Shown here in pieces: positions 12,303 to 21,610 of a stretch of DNA of 64,000 bases (within the stretch, counting starts at the first letter, position 1; the number at the start of each line of letters is the position of its first letter). The DNA is from JAQBQB01 sp963846925 (GTDB taxonomy: Bacteria; Gemmatimonadota; Gemmatimonadetes; Gemmatimonadales; Gemmatimonadaceae), in assembly GCA_963846925.1 (NCBI GenBank), contig CAWJXW010000020.1, positions 1 to 64,000 on the forward strand, written 5' to 3'. Both the position numbers and the translations under genes were made by a program. The notes under the pieces are model-generated. The model made no database searches. It saw nothing but the letters and a program-made list of their open reading frames with translations, and was not told the DNA's origin.

Positions 12303-12628
12303 TCTTCGTAGCGGCCTGGCCGCGGGGGTCGATCTTCCTCGTCGACGTCGTCGTACTCGTCGTCGAGGTCCACGAGCTCGTCGTCGAACTCGTCGAGGTC
12401 GTCCTCGTCGTCGTCCTCGTCGTCATCCTCGTCCTCCTCGTCCTCATCCTCGTCTTCATCGTCGTCGTCTTCGTCGTCCTCGTCGTCGAAGTCGACGTCA
12501 TCGTCGAGATCCTCGTCGTCGTCGTCGAGATCGTCGTCGTCGAGGGGTTCGTCGTCGAGATCGTCGTCATCGACCTTCTTGGCGTCCAGAAGGCGCGACA
12601 GATGCGACGACTCGAACATGGCCGACAT
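12299..12628 (-). CDS. Extremely acidic small protein
   Basis: A 109-residue protein beginning MSAMFESSHLSRLLDAKK and continuing almost entirely as Asp and Glu for about 75 residues, ending RPPRPGRYEE. The start at 12626-12628 is chosen because AAAGGAG stands 9 bases before it; an upstream ATG adds a basic stretch without support. The coding strand is a run of GAC/GAT/GAG codons, so part of the repetitive character is codon-level simple sequence. No fold is expected in the acidic part; similar tails bind basic proteins, RNA-binding proteins or metal ions. It lies 71 bp behind typA and its stop overlaps the next GTG (GTGA), so the two small genes are probably translated together. Function unknown. 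Confidence 0.75.
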   Translation of the reverse strand: MSAMFESSHLSRLLDAKKVDDDDLDDEPLDDDDLDDDDEDLDDDVDFDDEDDEDDDDEDEDEDEEDEDDDEDDDEDDLDEFDDELVDLDDEYDDVDEEDRPPRPGRYEE

Positions 12629-12699
12629 TGCTCGGTTCTCCTTTGGAGATCGAAGAGTGAAGAAGGGGTCGAGAAGGGTATCGCGTTTCCTTCGAAACG

Positions 12700-14535
<1,836 letters not shown>

Positions 14536-14871
14536 AGCCTTGAAAGATAAGGCGCCGTGTTGGCCCCATGCAGGGCGGGGGCGTGCACTAATGGCGTCGG
14601 TATTGGAGTCGAATCCTGTAGGCGTCAGCCTCAGTGCCAGGAGGCAGGCGGACTGGCGCTGACGCCTGTCGCCTGACGACTAGAGTGCCCGGCTCGGCAG
14701 CGATTGCCATGAGTCCACGGCTGTTAGGCAACAGCCGTCAGCCTACCGCGAGGCGTCAGCAGGCTGGGGCGTTCTCAGTAACCCTTGCGTAACAGCCCGG
14801 TCGAACGCACCATGCATGGGGGGGTACGATCCCCTAACAAGTCCCAGGACGCCATTCGCGGAGGTGAGACC
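14536..14871. repeat. Gene-free stretch with short inverted-repeat words
   Basis: No gene is supported in these 336 bases. 14600-14770 is a patchwork of the words GGCGTCAGCC, GACGCCTGTCGCCTGACG and GGCGTCAGCAGG in both orientations. A perfect hairpin, GGCTGTT-AGGC-AACAGCC, lies at about 14722-14739. Similar words (CGCCTGACG, TCCGAC) recur at 12140-12165, 15100-15150 and 58645-58665. The last part, 14812-14871, holds a G-rich hairpin (GGGGTACGATCCCC) and the ribosome-binding site of the next gene. Confidence 0.5.
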
Positions 14872-15069
14872 ATGAATCAGGCGGACGAAGCCGCGTTGGA
14901 GAATTATCCCCACGGACGCGGTTACGGACACGATTACATGCGCGGCGGCGAAGTGTTCGGCGGGTACGGCTACGCGGAACGCGACGAATACGCCAAGGCT
15001 CGCGGCGAGTTGACCGGCGAGCATCCGGTTCCTGAAGCTGGGGAGACTGAGACAGCGGTTGAAACGTAG
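14872..15069 (+). CDS. Small Gly/Tyr-rich protein of unknown function
   Basis: A 65-residue protein, MNQADEAALENYPHGRG at the start and EAGETETAVET at the end, with a middle rich in Gly and Tyr (GYGHDYMRGGEVFGGYGYAE). An exact GGAGGTGA Shine-Dalgarno sequence sits 5 bases before the ATG, which is strong evidence that it is translated; the longer frame starting at 14785 lacks this. It has no signal peptide or membrane helix. It stands alone between typA and the cation efflux gene, both on the other strand, with repeat-word DNA on each side. I do not recognise the family. Confidence 0.7.
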   Translation: MNQADEAALENYPHGRGYGHDYMRGGEVFGGYGYAERDEYAKARGELTGEHPVPEAGETETAVET

Positions 15070-15178
15070 GTCGGGCTTCGTAGGCAGAAGCCTGGAGGTC
15101 GGAGGAGAAGTCTGACGTCGGAAATCCGATATCAGACGTCCGATTTCTCGTCGAACATCCGATCTCTCGCGGAAGCCG
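15070..15178. repeat. Intergenic repeat words (GACGTCGGA / TCAGACGTCC)
   Basis: The stretch between the small Gly/Tyr-rich gene and the efflux gene stop consists of overlapping variants of AAGTCTGACGTCGGA, ATCCGATATCAGACGTCC and GATTTCTCG in both orientations, giving imperfect stem-loops. It may serve as a bidirectional terminator between the convergent genes. The wording resembles other intergenic stretches in the window. Confidence 0.45.
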
Positions 15179-16126
15179 TTATGGGTGCGGGTGCAGCTCT
15201 CTCCCTCCTAGCGCCTCGCACTCCAGCTGAACGGTGACGTGCTGGATCCCCATCTCCAGAAGGAGATCGTGGGCCTGTTCGAGTACGCCCTGGTGACACC
15301 CCGCGTCGCGCACGATCGCGTGGGCGCTCATCGCGACCATCCCTGACGTCACCGTCCAGACGTGCAGGTCGTGGACGGATTCGACGTTGGGGATGGACTC
15401 CAGCTTCGTTCGAACCGCGTCGAGCGCGATGTGGGGAGGCGCGCTCTCGAGCAAGACGTCCACCGACTCACGCACCAGTCGCCACGAGCCGGCGACGATC
15501 AGCAGCGTGGTGAGGAGGGATGCGATCGGGTCAGCGCCGAACCAGCCGGAGAACCGGATGATCACGGCTGCCACCACGGTGCCGCCGGACGCAAGCATGT
15601 CTCCGAGCACGTGGAGGTACGCGCCGCGGATGTTGAGGCTGCCTTCGCGCACACCGTGAAGCAGCCACACCGCCACGCCATTGACGACGAAGCCGAGGAT
15701 GGCGATGCCCATCATCAGACCGCCGGACACCGGCTCCGGTGCCTTGAAGCGCGAGATCGCCTCGATCACGATCCACACCGAGATCAGCAGCAGCGTCGCG
15801 CCGTTGATGAGCGCGGCGAGAATCTCCCACCGTAAATAGCCGAATGTCTTCGCTCCCGACCCCGGCTGGCGAGCGAGCCAGGCAACGAACAGCGAGAGGC
15901 CGAGCGCGCCCGCGTCGGTGAGGACGTGTCCAGCGTCGGCGAGCAGCGCCAGCGAGTTGGACAGCCACCCGCCGAGGCCCTCGGCAATCAGAATGATGAC
16001 GGTAAGAACAAGCGACCATTTCAGGGCGCGCGTGGAGGCGGCCGTTCCGGCGCCGTACACGGGGCCATGCGTGTGGCTGTGGCCATGCGAATGGCCGTGG
16101 TGTTGATGATCGTGTGAATGCCCCAT
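15179..16126 (-). CDS. Cation diffusion facilitator (Zn/Co/Cd efflux)
   Basis: A 315-residue CDF transporter. It begins with a His-rich cytoplasmic stretch (HSHDHQHHGHSHGHSHTHG), likely metal binding, then six membrane helices. The transport site is in helix 2, LLADAGHVLTDAGAL (the HxxxD pair), with the second HxxxD-type site in helix 5 (LHVLGDMLAS). The C-terminal cytoplasmic domain contains VESVHDLHVWTVTSG, the dimerising ferredoxin-like region. It moves divalent cations out of the cytoplasm by proton antiport. The closest type is CzcD/ZitB; the metal cannot be fixed from sequence alone. No metal-responsive regulator is adjacent. Frame intact. Confidence 0.93.
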   Translation of the reverse strand: MGHSHDHQHHGHSHGHSHTHGPVYGAGTAASTRALKWSLVLTVIILIAEGLGGWLSNSLALLADAGHVLTDAGALGLSLFVAWLARQPGSGAKTFGYLRWEILAALINGATLLLISVWIVIEAISRFKAPEPVSGGLMMGIAILGFVVNGVAVWLLHGVREGSLNIRGAYLHVLGDMLASGGTVVAAVIIRFSGWFGADPIASLLTTLLIVAGSWRLVRESVDVLLESAPPHIALDAVRTKLESIPNVESVHDLHVWTVTSGMVAMSAHAIVRDAGCHQGVLEQAHDLLLEMGIQHVTVQLECEALGGRELHPHP

Positions 16127-16202
16127 GACGCTCCGTCTTGTCGTGACTGCTCCGCGGGACGTCAGGATCGACGGTGACCCACGGCCGCCCTAGATTCACC
16201 CC

Positions 16203-17522
16203 GTGCTCGCGCGCCTGATCGCCATCGCCGTTCTCCTGCTCGTGAACGGCTTCTTCGTCGCCGCCGAGTTCGCGTTGGTTCGGTCGCGAAGGACGCGGTT
16301 GGAGTCGATCGCGCGCACCGGCGACTGGAAAGCCCGGCTCGCACTTCGCGCCTCCGGAAATCTCGCGCGGGTCTACTCGGCAAGCCAGTTGGGCGTGACG
16401 CTCGCGAGCCTCGGGCTCGGCGCGTTGGCGGAGAGCTCTCTAGCGGGTGTGTTCGCGCGTCAGCTCGCCGAGCTGCCGTTTTTCATTGAGGTTTCTTTGC
16501 GCGTCGGCATCGGCGCGGCAATCGCGCTGACCATCGTCACCTTCTTGCACGTCGTGTTCGGTGAGCTCGCGCCGCGCGGCGTGGCGCTCGCGCACCCGGA
16601 GGATGTTGCCCGCTGGCTGACGCCGCCGTTGCTCGCGTTCGCCTGGCTCGTGGCGCCGTTCACGAACCTGCTCAATCGATCGTCGCAGGTCGTGCTGCGC
16701 ACGTTCGGCCTTCGCTCGGCGCGCGAGAACGTGCACTCGGCCGAGGAGCTGCGAATGCTCGTCGAGCAGAGCGAAGAGGGCGGCGCGCTGGAGACGCAGG
16801 ACGCCGACTTGCTCGAGGGAGTCTTCGAGTTCTCCGAGAAGAACGCGCGCGACGTGATGACTCCGCGCACGGCGATCGACGCCCTGCCGATTGACGCGAC
16901 GCTCGACGACATCGTCGCGCTCATCGCGGAGAGCCGGCGGTCGCGCTATCCCGTCTACGAGGACACGATCGACGACATCGTCGGCATCCTGATCGCCAAG
17001 GACCTTTTCCCGATCCTGCGCTCCCCGCCGCGCACTTTTTCTCTGCGCGACATCGCGCGAAAGGTCCACGTGGTTCCGGGCTCGAGGCAGGTCGAGGAGG
17101 TCCTGTCCGACTTCAAGCGACTCAAGGAACACATGGCCATCGTACTCGACGAGTATGGCGGCACGGCGGGCCTCGTGACGATGGAGGATCTGCTCGAGGA
17201 GATCGTGGGCGAGATCCTCGACGAATACGACGAGCCTCCGGAACACCCGGAGCGCGCCAGCGCCGACATCATCATCGTGCCCGGGGCGACGGACGTGGCC
17301 GAGCTCAACGAGCGCTACGGCCTCCACGTGCCGGAAGAGGATTACACGACGATCGGCGGCTTCGTCTTCGGCGCGCTCGGACGCCTGCCCACCGTCGGCG
17401 ACCGCGTCGCGGCTGGCGGGGCGGTCTTCAGCGTCACCGAAATGGACGGCCGGCGCGTGGACTCACTCGCCGTCAACCTCGGCGCGGCGCGGGCGGCCAA
17501 GACGTCCGAGAAAAAAAGTTGA
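16203..17522 (+). CDS. CorC/HlyC family membrane protein (CNNM and CBS domains)
   Basis: A 439-residue protein with an N-terminal DUF21/CNNM membrane domain (residues 1 to about 190; VNGFFVAAEFALVRSRRTRLE), a pair of CBS domains (about 205-330; VMTPRTAIDALP and ADRILVL-type strands replaced here by VHVVPGSRQVEEVL) and a C-terminal CorC_HlyC domain (about 345-430; GLHVPEEDYTTIGGFVFGALG). Members affect Mg2+/Co2+ efflux and ion tolerance; the old hemolysin name is misleading. The start is a GTG at 16203-16205, 76 bp from the divergent cation-efflux gene, so the two may share a control region. Frame intact. Confidence 0.9.
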   Translation: MLARLIAIAVLLLVNGFFVAAEFALVRSRRTRLESIARTGDWKARLALRASGNLARVYSASQLGVTLASLGLGALAESSLAGVFARQLAELPFFIEVSLRVGIGAAIALTIVTFLHVVFGELAPRGVALAHPEDVARWLTPPLLAFAWLVAPFTNLLNRSSQVVLRTFGLRSARENVHSAEELRMLVEQSEEGGALETQDADLLEGVFEFSEKNARDVMTPRTAIDALPIDATLDDIVALIAESRRSRYPVYEDTIDDIVGILIAKDLFPILRSPPRTFSLRDIARKVHVVPGSRQVEEVLSDFKRLKEHMAIVLDEYGGTAGLVTMEDLLEEIVGEILDEYDEPPEHPERASADIIIVPGATDVAELNERYGLHVPEEDYTTIGGFVFGALGRLPTVGDRVAAGGAVFSVTEMDGRRVDSLAVNLGAARAAKTSEKKS

Positions 17523-17588
17523 TGAACCGGCTCCACGCATCGCGCGTGCTGCGGCGTTAGAACGAGCCGTAACAATGGGACACGGAAA

Positions 17589-17611
17589 CAAACGGATTTT
17601 GTGTCCGTTTG
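17589..17611. terminator. Possible bidirectional terminator hairpin
   Basis: An 8-bp stem, CAAACGGA (17589-17596) with TCCGTTTG (17604-17611), loop TTTTGTG, lies between the convergent CorC-like gene and pdxA. The plus side is followed by ATTCTTGTT; there is no long T run on either side, so termination is likely but not certain. Confidence 0.45.
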
Positions 17612-17618
17612 ATTCTTG

Positions 17619-18572
17619 TTATGGCTTCCCGAGCGGCAGTTCGCGCGGCGCCGAGGCCCGGACTCGCTTGGCGATTCGGGCGCACATGAGAATGGCTTCG
17701 ATCATGCTCGACGGATCCGCCACGCCGCGGCCGGCGATGTCGAGGGCGGTTCCGTGGTCGGGCGACGTGCGCGGGAACGGAAGGCCGAGCGTGACGTTCA
17801 CCGCGGCTCCGAACGACGCGACCTTGATCGCCGTCATGCCGACGTCGTGGTACGGCGCGATCACGGCGTCGAACTCGCCGCGCATCGCGCGCACGAACAC
17901 CGTGTCGGCGGGGAACGGCCCGGCGATACCGGACTCGGCGGCCGCCGGGCGTAACACTGTATCGTCCTCGTCGCCGAAACGCCCGTCGTCGCCGGCGTGA
18001 GGGTTCAACGCGCAGAGCGCGATTCTCGGCTCGGCGATGCCGAACCAGTCGATGAGACCGCGGCGAGCGATGCTCGCCGCGGACGTGATGGCTTCGGTCG
18101 TCACTGCCGCGGGCACGTCGCGCAACGGCAGGTGCGTCGTCGCGAGCACCACGCGCAGCGGACTCTGTGAACCCGGCGACGGGCGTGTCGCGGCGAGCAT
18201 CATGGCGACCTTTCGTCCCGTGTACGTCGCGATCATCTCGGTGTGGCCGGGGAACGAGTAGCCGCCGGCGAGGAGCGCCGCCTTGTCGATCGGCGCGGTG
18301 ACGATGCCGTCGACCTCGCCTTGCAAGGCGAGCGCAACGGCCCGCTCGATGGCGCGGCCCGCGAATCGGCCCGCGTCGCCGGCCGAACCGCCCGGCGTCC
18401 ATGAGCCCGTCGATTCGGTCACGGCGATCCCCACCCCGGACGGACCCACGAAAACGAGATCGGCGGCCTCGCGCACTTCGCGCGTAGCCGCCGCCTTCTC
18501 GACGATCTCCGGTCCTATTCCGCGCGCGTCGCCGAGTGTTACGGCGAGCAGCACCTTGCGTTCCTCGTTCAC
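17619..18572 (-). CDS. pdxA: 4-hydroxythreonine-4-phosphate dehydrogenase
   Basis: A 317-residue NAD-dependent enzyme of the DXP-dependent pyridoxal phosphate pathway, oxidising 4-phosphohydroxy-L-threonine. The N-terminus VTLGDARGIGPEIVEKA is the family start. The divalent-metal ligands known from E. coli PdxA correspond to His147 (ATTHLPL), His192 (ALNPHAG) and His242 (APYHDVG). The substrate-side motifs SFPGHTEM and RTSPDHGTAL are present. It lies 15 bp behind the surA-like gene on the same strand. The surA-pdxA order also occurs in E. coli. The starting ATG is at 18570-18572. Frame intact and length normal. Confidence 0.96.
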   Translation of the reverse strand: MNEERKVLLAVTLGDARGIGPEIVEKAAATREVREAADLVFVGPSGVGIAVTESTGSWTPGGSAGDAGRFAGRAIERAVALALQGEVDGIVTAPIDKAALLAGGYSFPGHTEMIATYTGRKVAMMLAATRPSPGSQSPLRVVLATTHLPLRDVPAAVTTEAITSAASIARRGLIDWFGIAEPRIALCALNPHAGDDGRFGDEDDTVLRPAAAESGIAGPFPADTVFVRAMRGEFDAVIAPYHDVGMTAIKVASFGAAVNVTLGLPFPRTSPDHGTALDIAGRGVADPSSMIEAILMCARIAKRVRASAPRELPLGKP

Positions 18573-18587
18573 GCCGGCGTCGGCCCC

Positions 18588-20006
18588 CTACGGATTCTGC
18601 GGCTTACTCGCGTCGCCCGACTTGCTGGTCAACGCGTCATACCGAATGGCCACGAACGTCTGCTTCTTGAGCTGGTCCACGTAGCGGCGAACGCCGCCGC
18701 GCTGGGCGAGATCGCTCCGCACGGCGGACTTGAGCTCCTGGAGCGTCTGCGGGCCGCCCTCGTCCGCGGTGAGCAGCTGCACGACTACGAACTTTGGAAC
18801 GTCGGGGCGCTGCGACGAGCCCGGAATCTGGAACGAGACGACGTCGCCGGCCTTCGCCGTGCCGAAGCCTTTCTGGTACGAGGCAGGAAGACTGTCGCGC
18901 ACCCACGGGGTCAGCAGGCTCGTTTCTTCTTTGCCCGCGTAGTCGTGGAATTTCTTGGCGAGCGTGTCGAACGCAACGCCGTGGCGCAGCCTGTCGGCCA
19001 CGCTGTCGGCGAGGCGCGCCGTGCGCGCGATGTCGCTGGAGTCGATCGCCGGCATGATGAGGATCTGGTGCGACTTGACCTCGCCCGTCTGCACGCGATC
19101 GACGCGCACGATATGGAACCCACGCGCCGTCTCGAAGACCGCGCTGAGTTGTCCCGGCGCCAGGGGAGCGAGGAACGGACCACCGAACAGCCAACGATCG
19201 AACTCGGGAACGTTGTCGCCGCGGCGCGCCCAGCCGAGATCGCCGCCCGATTCCTTCGTGAGCGGGTCCATCGATTCGTGCCGCGCCGTTTGCTCGAAGT
19301 CCGCCCCGGCCTTGAGGCGCACGAGGAGCGACTCCGCGCGCACACGCGCCGCTTCTTTCGCCGCGGGACTCGGCTGCACCGCCATCACGATCTGTTTGAA
19401 CGTGACCATCGGCGGCTTCGGCGGGAGGAACTCTTTCGAGCGGTTGAACTCGGCCGCGACCTCGGCGTCGCTCACCTGTATAGAGACAATCTTGCCGTCC
19501 TGCTTCAGCTTGCTGACGACCTTTTCCAGCAGGAAGCGGCGCTTGTACTGGTCGAGCATGAACTTGCGGTATTCGTCCGGCGAGCCGAGCGAGGCCTGCG
19601 CGAGCGCGGAGCGATACTCCGATTCCGTCGTGAACTTGGAGCGCGTCTCGCGCACCTGACGGTCGACCATCTGTGACACGTCGGCGTCGGTGACTTCGAT
19701 CTTGAGGTCGGCCGCCTTCTGAATCAGCAGCTCCTCCTGGATCATGTCGTCGAGCGTCTCGATCTCGAGCGCCCGCTCCGCCGAGTCATTCGCCGGCTTG
19801 GGCACTTCACCGCGCTGTACTCGACCCAGCGCGCGCTCCCTGAGATCGATCATCGTGATCGTCTGATCGCCAACCACGGCGACCACGCCGTCGAGCAGCA
19901 CCGATTGTTGCTGGGCGGGTGCCGGCGTCGCCGGAACCGGTTGCTGAGCAGCAACCGGTCCGGCGGCGAATAGGGCGAGTGAAGCGACAGCGGCGACGCG
20001 TTTCAT
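18588..20006 (-). CDS. surA: SurA-like periplasmic peptidyl-prolyl isomerase/chaperone
   Basis: A 472-residue exported chaperone. The signal peptide is MKRVAAVASLALFAAGPVAAQ. A SurA_N chaperone region follows (about 37-175; VVAVVGDQTITMIDLRERAL), then a parvulin domain (about 205-310; VTFKQIVMAVQPS, SGGDLGWARRGDNVPEFDR, ETARGFHIVRVDRVQ) and a second, weaker one (about 315-420). It assists outer-membrane protein folding in the periplasm, which fits the many barrel proteins here. It sits 10 bp behind another PpiC-type gene and just ahead of pdxA, in the same transcription direction. The gene name rests on architecture and neighbourhood. Confidence 0.88.
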   Translation of the reverse strand: MKRVAAVASLALFAAGPVAAQQPVPATPAPAQQQSVLLDGVVAVVGDQTITMIDLRERALGRVQRGEVPKPANDSAERALEIETLDDMIQEELLIQKAADLKIEVTDADVSQMVDRQVRETRSKFTTESEYRSALAQASLGSPDEYRKFMLDQYKRRFLLEKVVSKLKQDGKIVSIQVSDAEVAAEFNRSKEFLPPKPPMVTFKQIVMAVQPSPAAKEAARVRAESLLVRLKAGADFEQTARHESMDPLTKESGGDLGWARRGDNVPEFDRWLFGGPFLAPLAPGQLSAVFETARGFHIVRVDRVQTGEVKSHQILIMPAIDSSDIARTARLADSVADRLRHGVAFDTLAKKFHDYAGKEETSLLTPWVRDSLPASYQKGFGTAKAGDVVSFQIPGSSQRPDVPKFVVVQLLTADEGGPQTLQELKSAVRSDLAQRGGVRRYVDQLKKQTFVAIRYDALTSKSGDASKPQNP

Positions 20007-20016
20007 GCCAAGGTGA

Positions 20017-21540
20017 CTACGGTTTCTTGGTCGTCGGCGGCTTGGTTGGCGCCGGAGCGGGCTGCGCCGGCTGCGCGCCTTGCGGTGGTTGTCCAGCAGG
20101 AGGCGCGCCCACGCCGGGGAGCGGAACCTGCGACTTGGGCTGATTCGCCGCCCGCGTCGAGTCCGCCGATTTGCGGAGCTTCTGCGCGCGCTCGAGCCCG
20201 CGATCGATGCCGGCCGAGTTGACCGACGACTCGTACTTCGCGTCGAGCAGCTTCTTGAGCGGAAGCGGAATCGTGATCGGGTTCGCTTGCCCGGCCATCA
20301 TGCGGTCGAGGTACGCGTCCACCCGCGATGCGGCGAGACGTTCCTTTTCCGGAACGCTCTTCGCGCTGTCGGCGAGCATCTTCGGCTCGACGCCGAGCGT
20401 CGTCTCGAGGTTGCCCACGAGCTGCCCGATCGACGAGTACATGTTCGCCTTGTCCTCGTCCTTCAGCGTCACCTTGGCGCTGTCGGCGCGATGGAGAAGG
20501 ACCTGTTGCAGCGCGACCTGCTGGAGGAACGGCTTGAGCGCCGAATCGGACGCGCCGGGAATGCGCTGAAGGATGCCCTGCTGCGGCGGCACGGATTCCA
20601 TCCAGCTGATGAAATCGCCCGTCGTCAACTCGCCGCCGTTGAACGTGGCGAGCGTCGCCTTGTCGGTGCGGTGCTTGGCCGGCTCCTTCGCCGCTTCCTT
20701 GATCGCCGCCGGTGCGTTGTCCTTGACCTGGATCTTCGCCGCGGCCTTGGCCTGCTCGAGGTAGGTGCTGTCGGCGACGCGCGCGGAGATCTGCGCGTAT
20801 TGCTGCGCGAAATCCTTCTGCGCCTCGGCGTACGGAAGGCGCTGAATGATGTGGAAGCCGTACTGCGTCTCGACGAGCTTCGAGATCTCGCCGGGCTTGA
20901 GAGCCGCGGCCGCGTCGTAGAACTGCGGCACCATCGCGCCCTTCGCGAAGACGCCGAGATAGCCCTTCGATTGGGCGGCGGCGGGCTCGTTGCTGTACTT
21001 CTTCGCCATGTCGCCGAAGTTCGCGGCGTTCACCTGCGGCAGAATCCCCTCCGCCTTCTTGCGCACCGAATCCTTCTCGGCGGCAGTCGGCGGCACCTGC
21101 GGGTTCTTGAAGGCGATCAGAATATGACGCGCCGCGATCAGGCCGCCGGCGGCCTGGTTGTAAGCGGCTTCGCTCCCCGAGTCGACCTTGAAGGTCTTGG
21201 CGACCGAGTCCATGAACATGTTCAGGCGACTCGCGTTCGCCATCGGAGCGAGCGCGACGTCGATCGCCTTTTTGTCGTTGAGCGAGTCGCCATGCGCGGC
21301 GGCGTACGCCATCTGCTGATAGCCGGTCCAGATGTCGGTCAGGATCGCGGCCGTCTCACGGGAGACGGGAACCTGGATCTTGGCGTTGCCAAGCAGTTCG
21401 CCGAGCCTGTTGACGGACAATTCCTGAGAGCCGGCGCGGGCGACGACGTCGACGTGCGCGGTGAGGGCTTCTTTCAATCCTTCGCACGCCGCCAACAGCG
21501 CGCAGCCGGCGACGAGGCCGACGAGAGAGCGAGATCGCAT
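20017..21540 (-). CDS. PpiC/PrsA-type peptidyl-prolyl isomerase lipoprotein
   Basis: A 507-residue lipoprotein. The signal sequence MRSRSLVGLVAGCALLAACE ends in a lipobox (LAAC) with acylated Cys19. A SurA_N-like helical region follows, then a parvulin PPIase domain (about 135-245) with ARHILIAFK, KKYSNEPAAAQSKGYLGVF and ETQYGFHIIQRL. A second helical region and a low-complexity tail of Pro, Gln, Ala and Lys complete it. It probably acts at the membrane on exported proteins together with the SurA-like protein encoded 10 bp downstream. It starts 70 bp behind mfd. Frame intact. Confidence 0.88.
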   Translation of the reverse strand: MRSRSLVGLVAGCALLAACEGLKEALTAHVDVVARAGSQELSVNRLGELLGNAKIQVPVSRETAAILTDIWTGYQQMAYAAAHGDSLNDKKAIDVALAPMANASRLNMFMDSVAKTFKVDSGSEAAYNQAAGGLIAARHILIAFKNPQVPPTAAEKDSVRKKAEGILPQVNAANFGDMAKKYSNEPAAAQSKGYLGVFAKGAMVPQFYDAAAALKPGEISKLVETQYGFHIIQRLPYAEAQKDFAQQYAQISARVADSTYLEQAKAAAKIQVKDNAPAAIKEAAKEPAKHRTDKATLATFNGGELTTGDFISWMESVPPQQGILQRIPGASDSALKPFLQQVALQQVLLHRADSAKVTLKDEDKANMYSSIGQLVGNLETTLGVEPKMLADSAKSVPEKERLAASRVDAYLDRMMAGQANPITIPLPLKKLLDAKYESSVNSAGIDRGLERAQKLRKSADSTRAANQPKSQVPLPGVGAPPAGQPPQGAQPAQPAPAPTKPPTTKKP

Positions 21541-21610
21541 TCGGGAACCGGAGATTATGAACGAGTGAGAGAAAAAAGAGCTGCGGAACGTTGTGGACTT
21601 CGTGCGGCGA

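Noticed and set aside
12295..12570. Thr-rich frame opposite-phase in the acidic gene
   Set aside because: It is the same simple repeat read in another frame; the acidic frame has the ribosome-binding site.
14812..14835. G-rich hairpin before the small Gly/Tyr gene as a riboswitch
   Set aside because: It is a single short palindrome with no conserved aptamer features.
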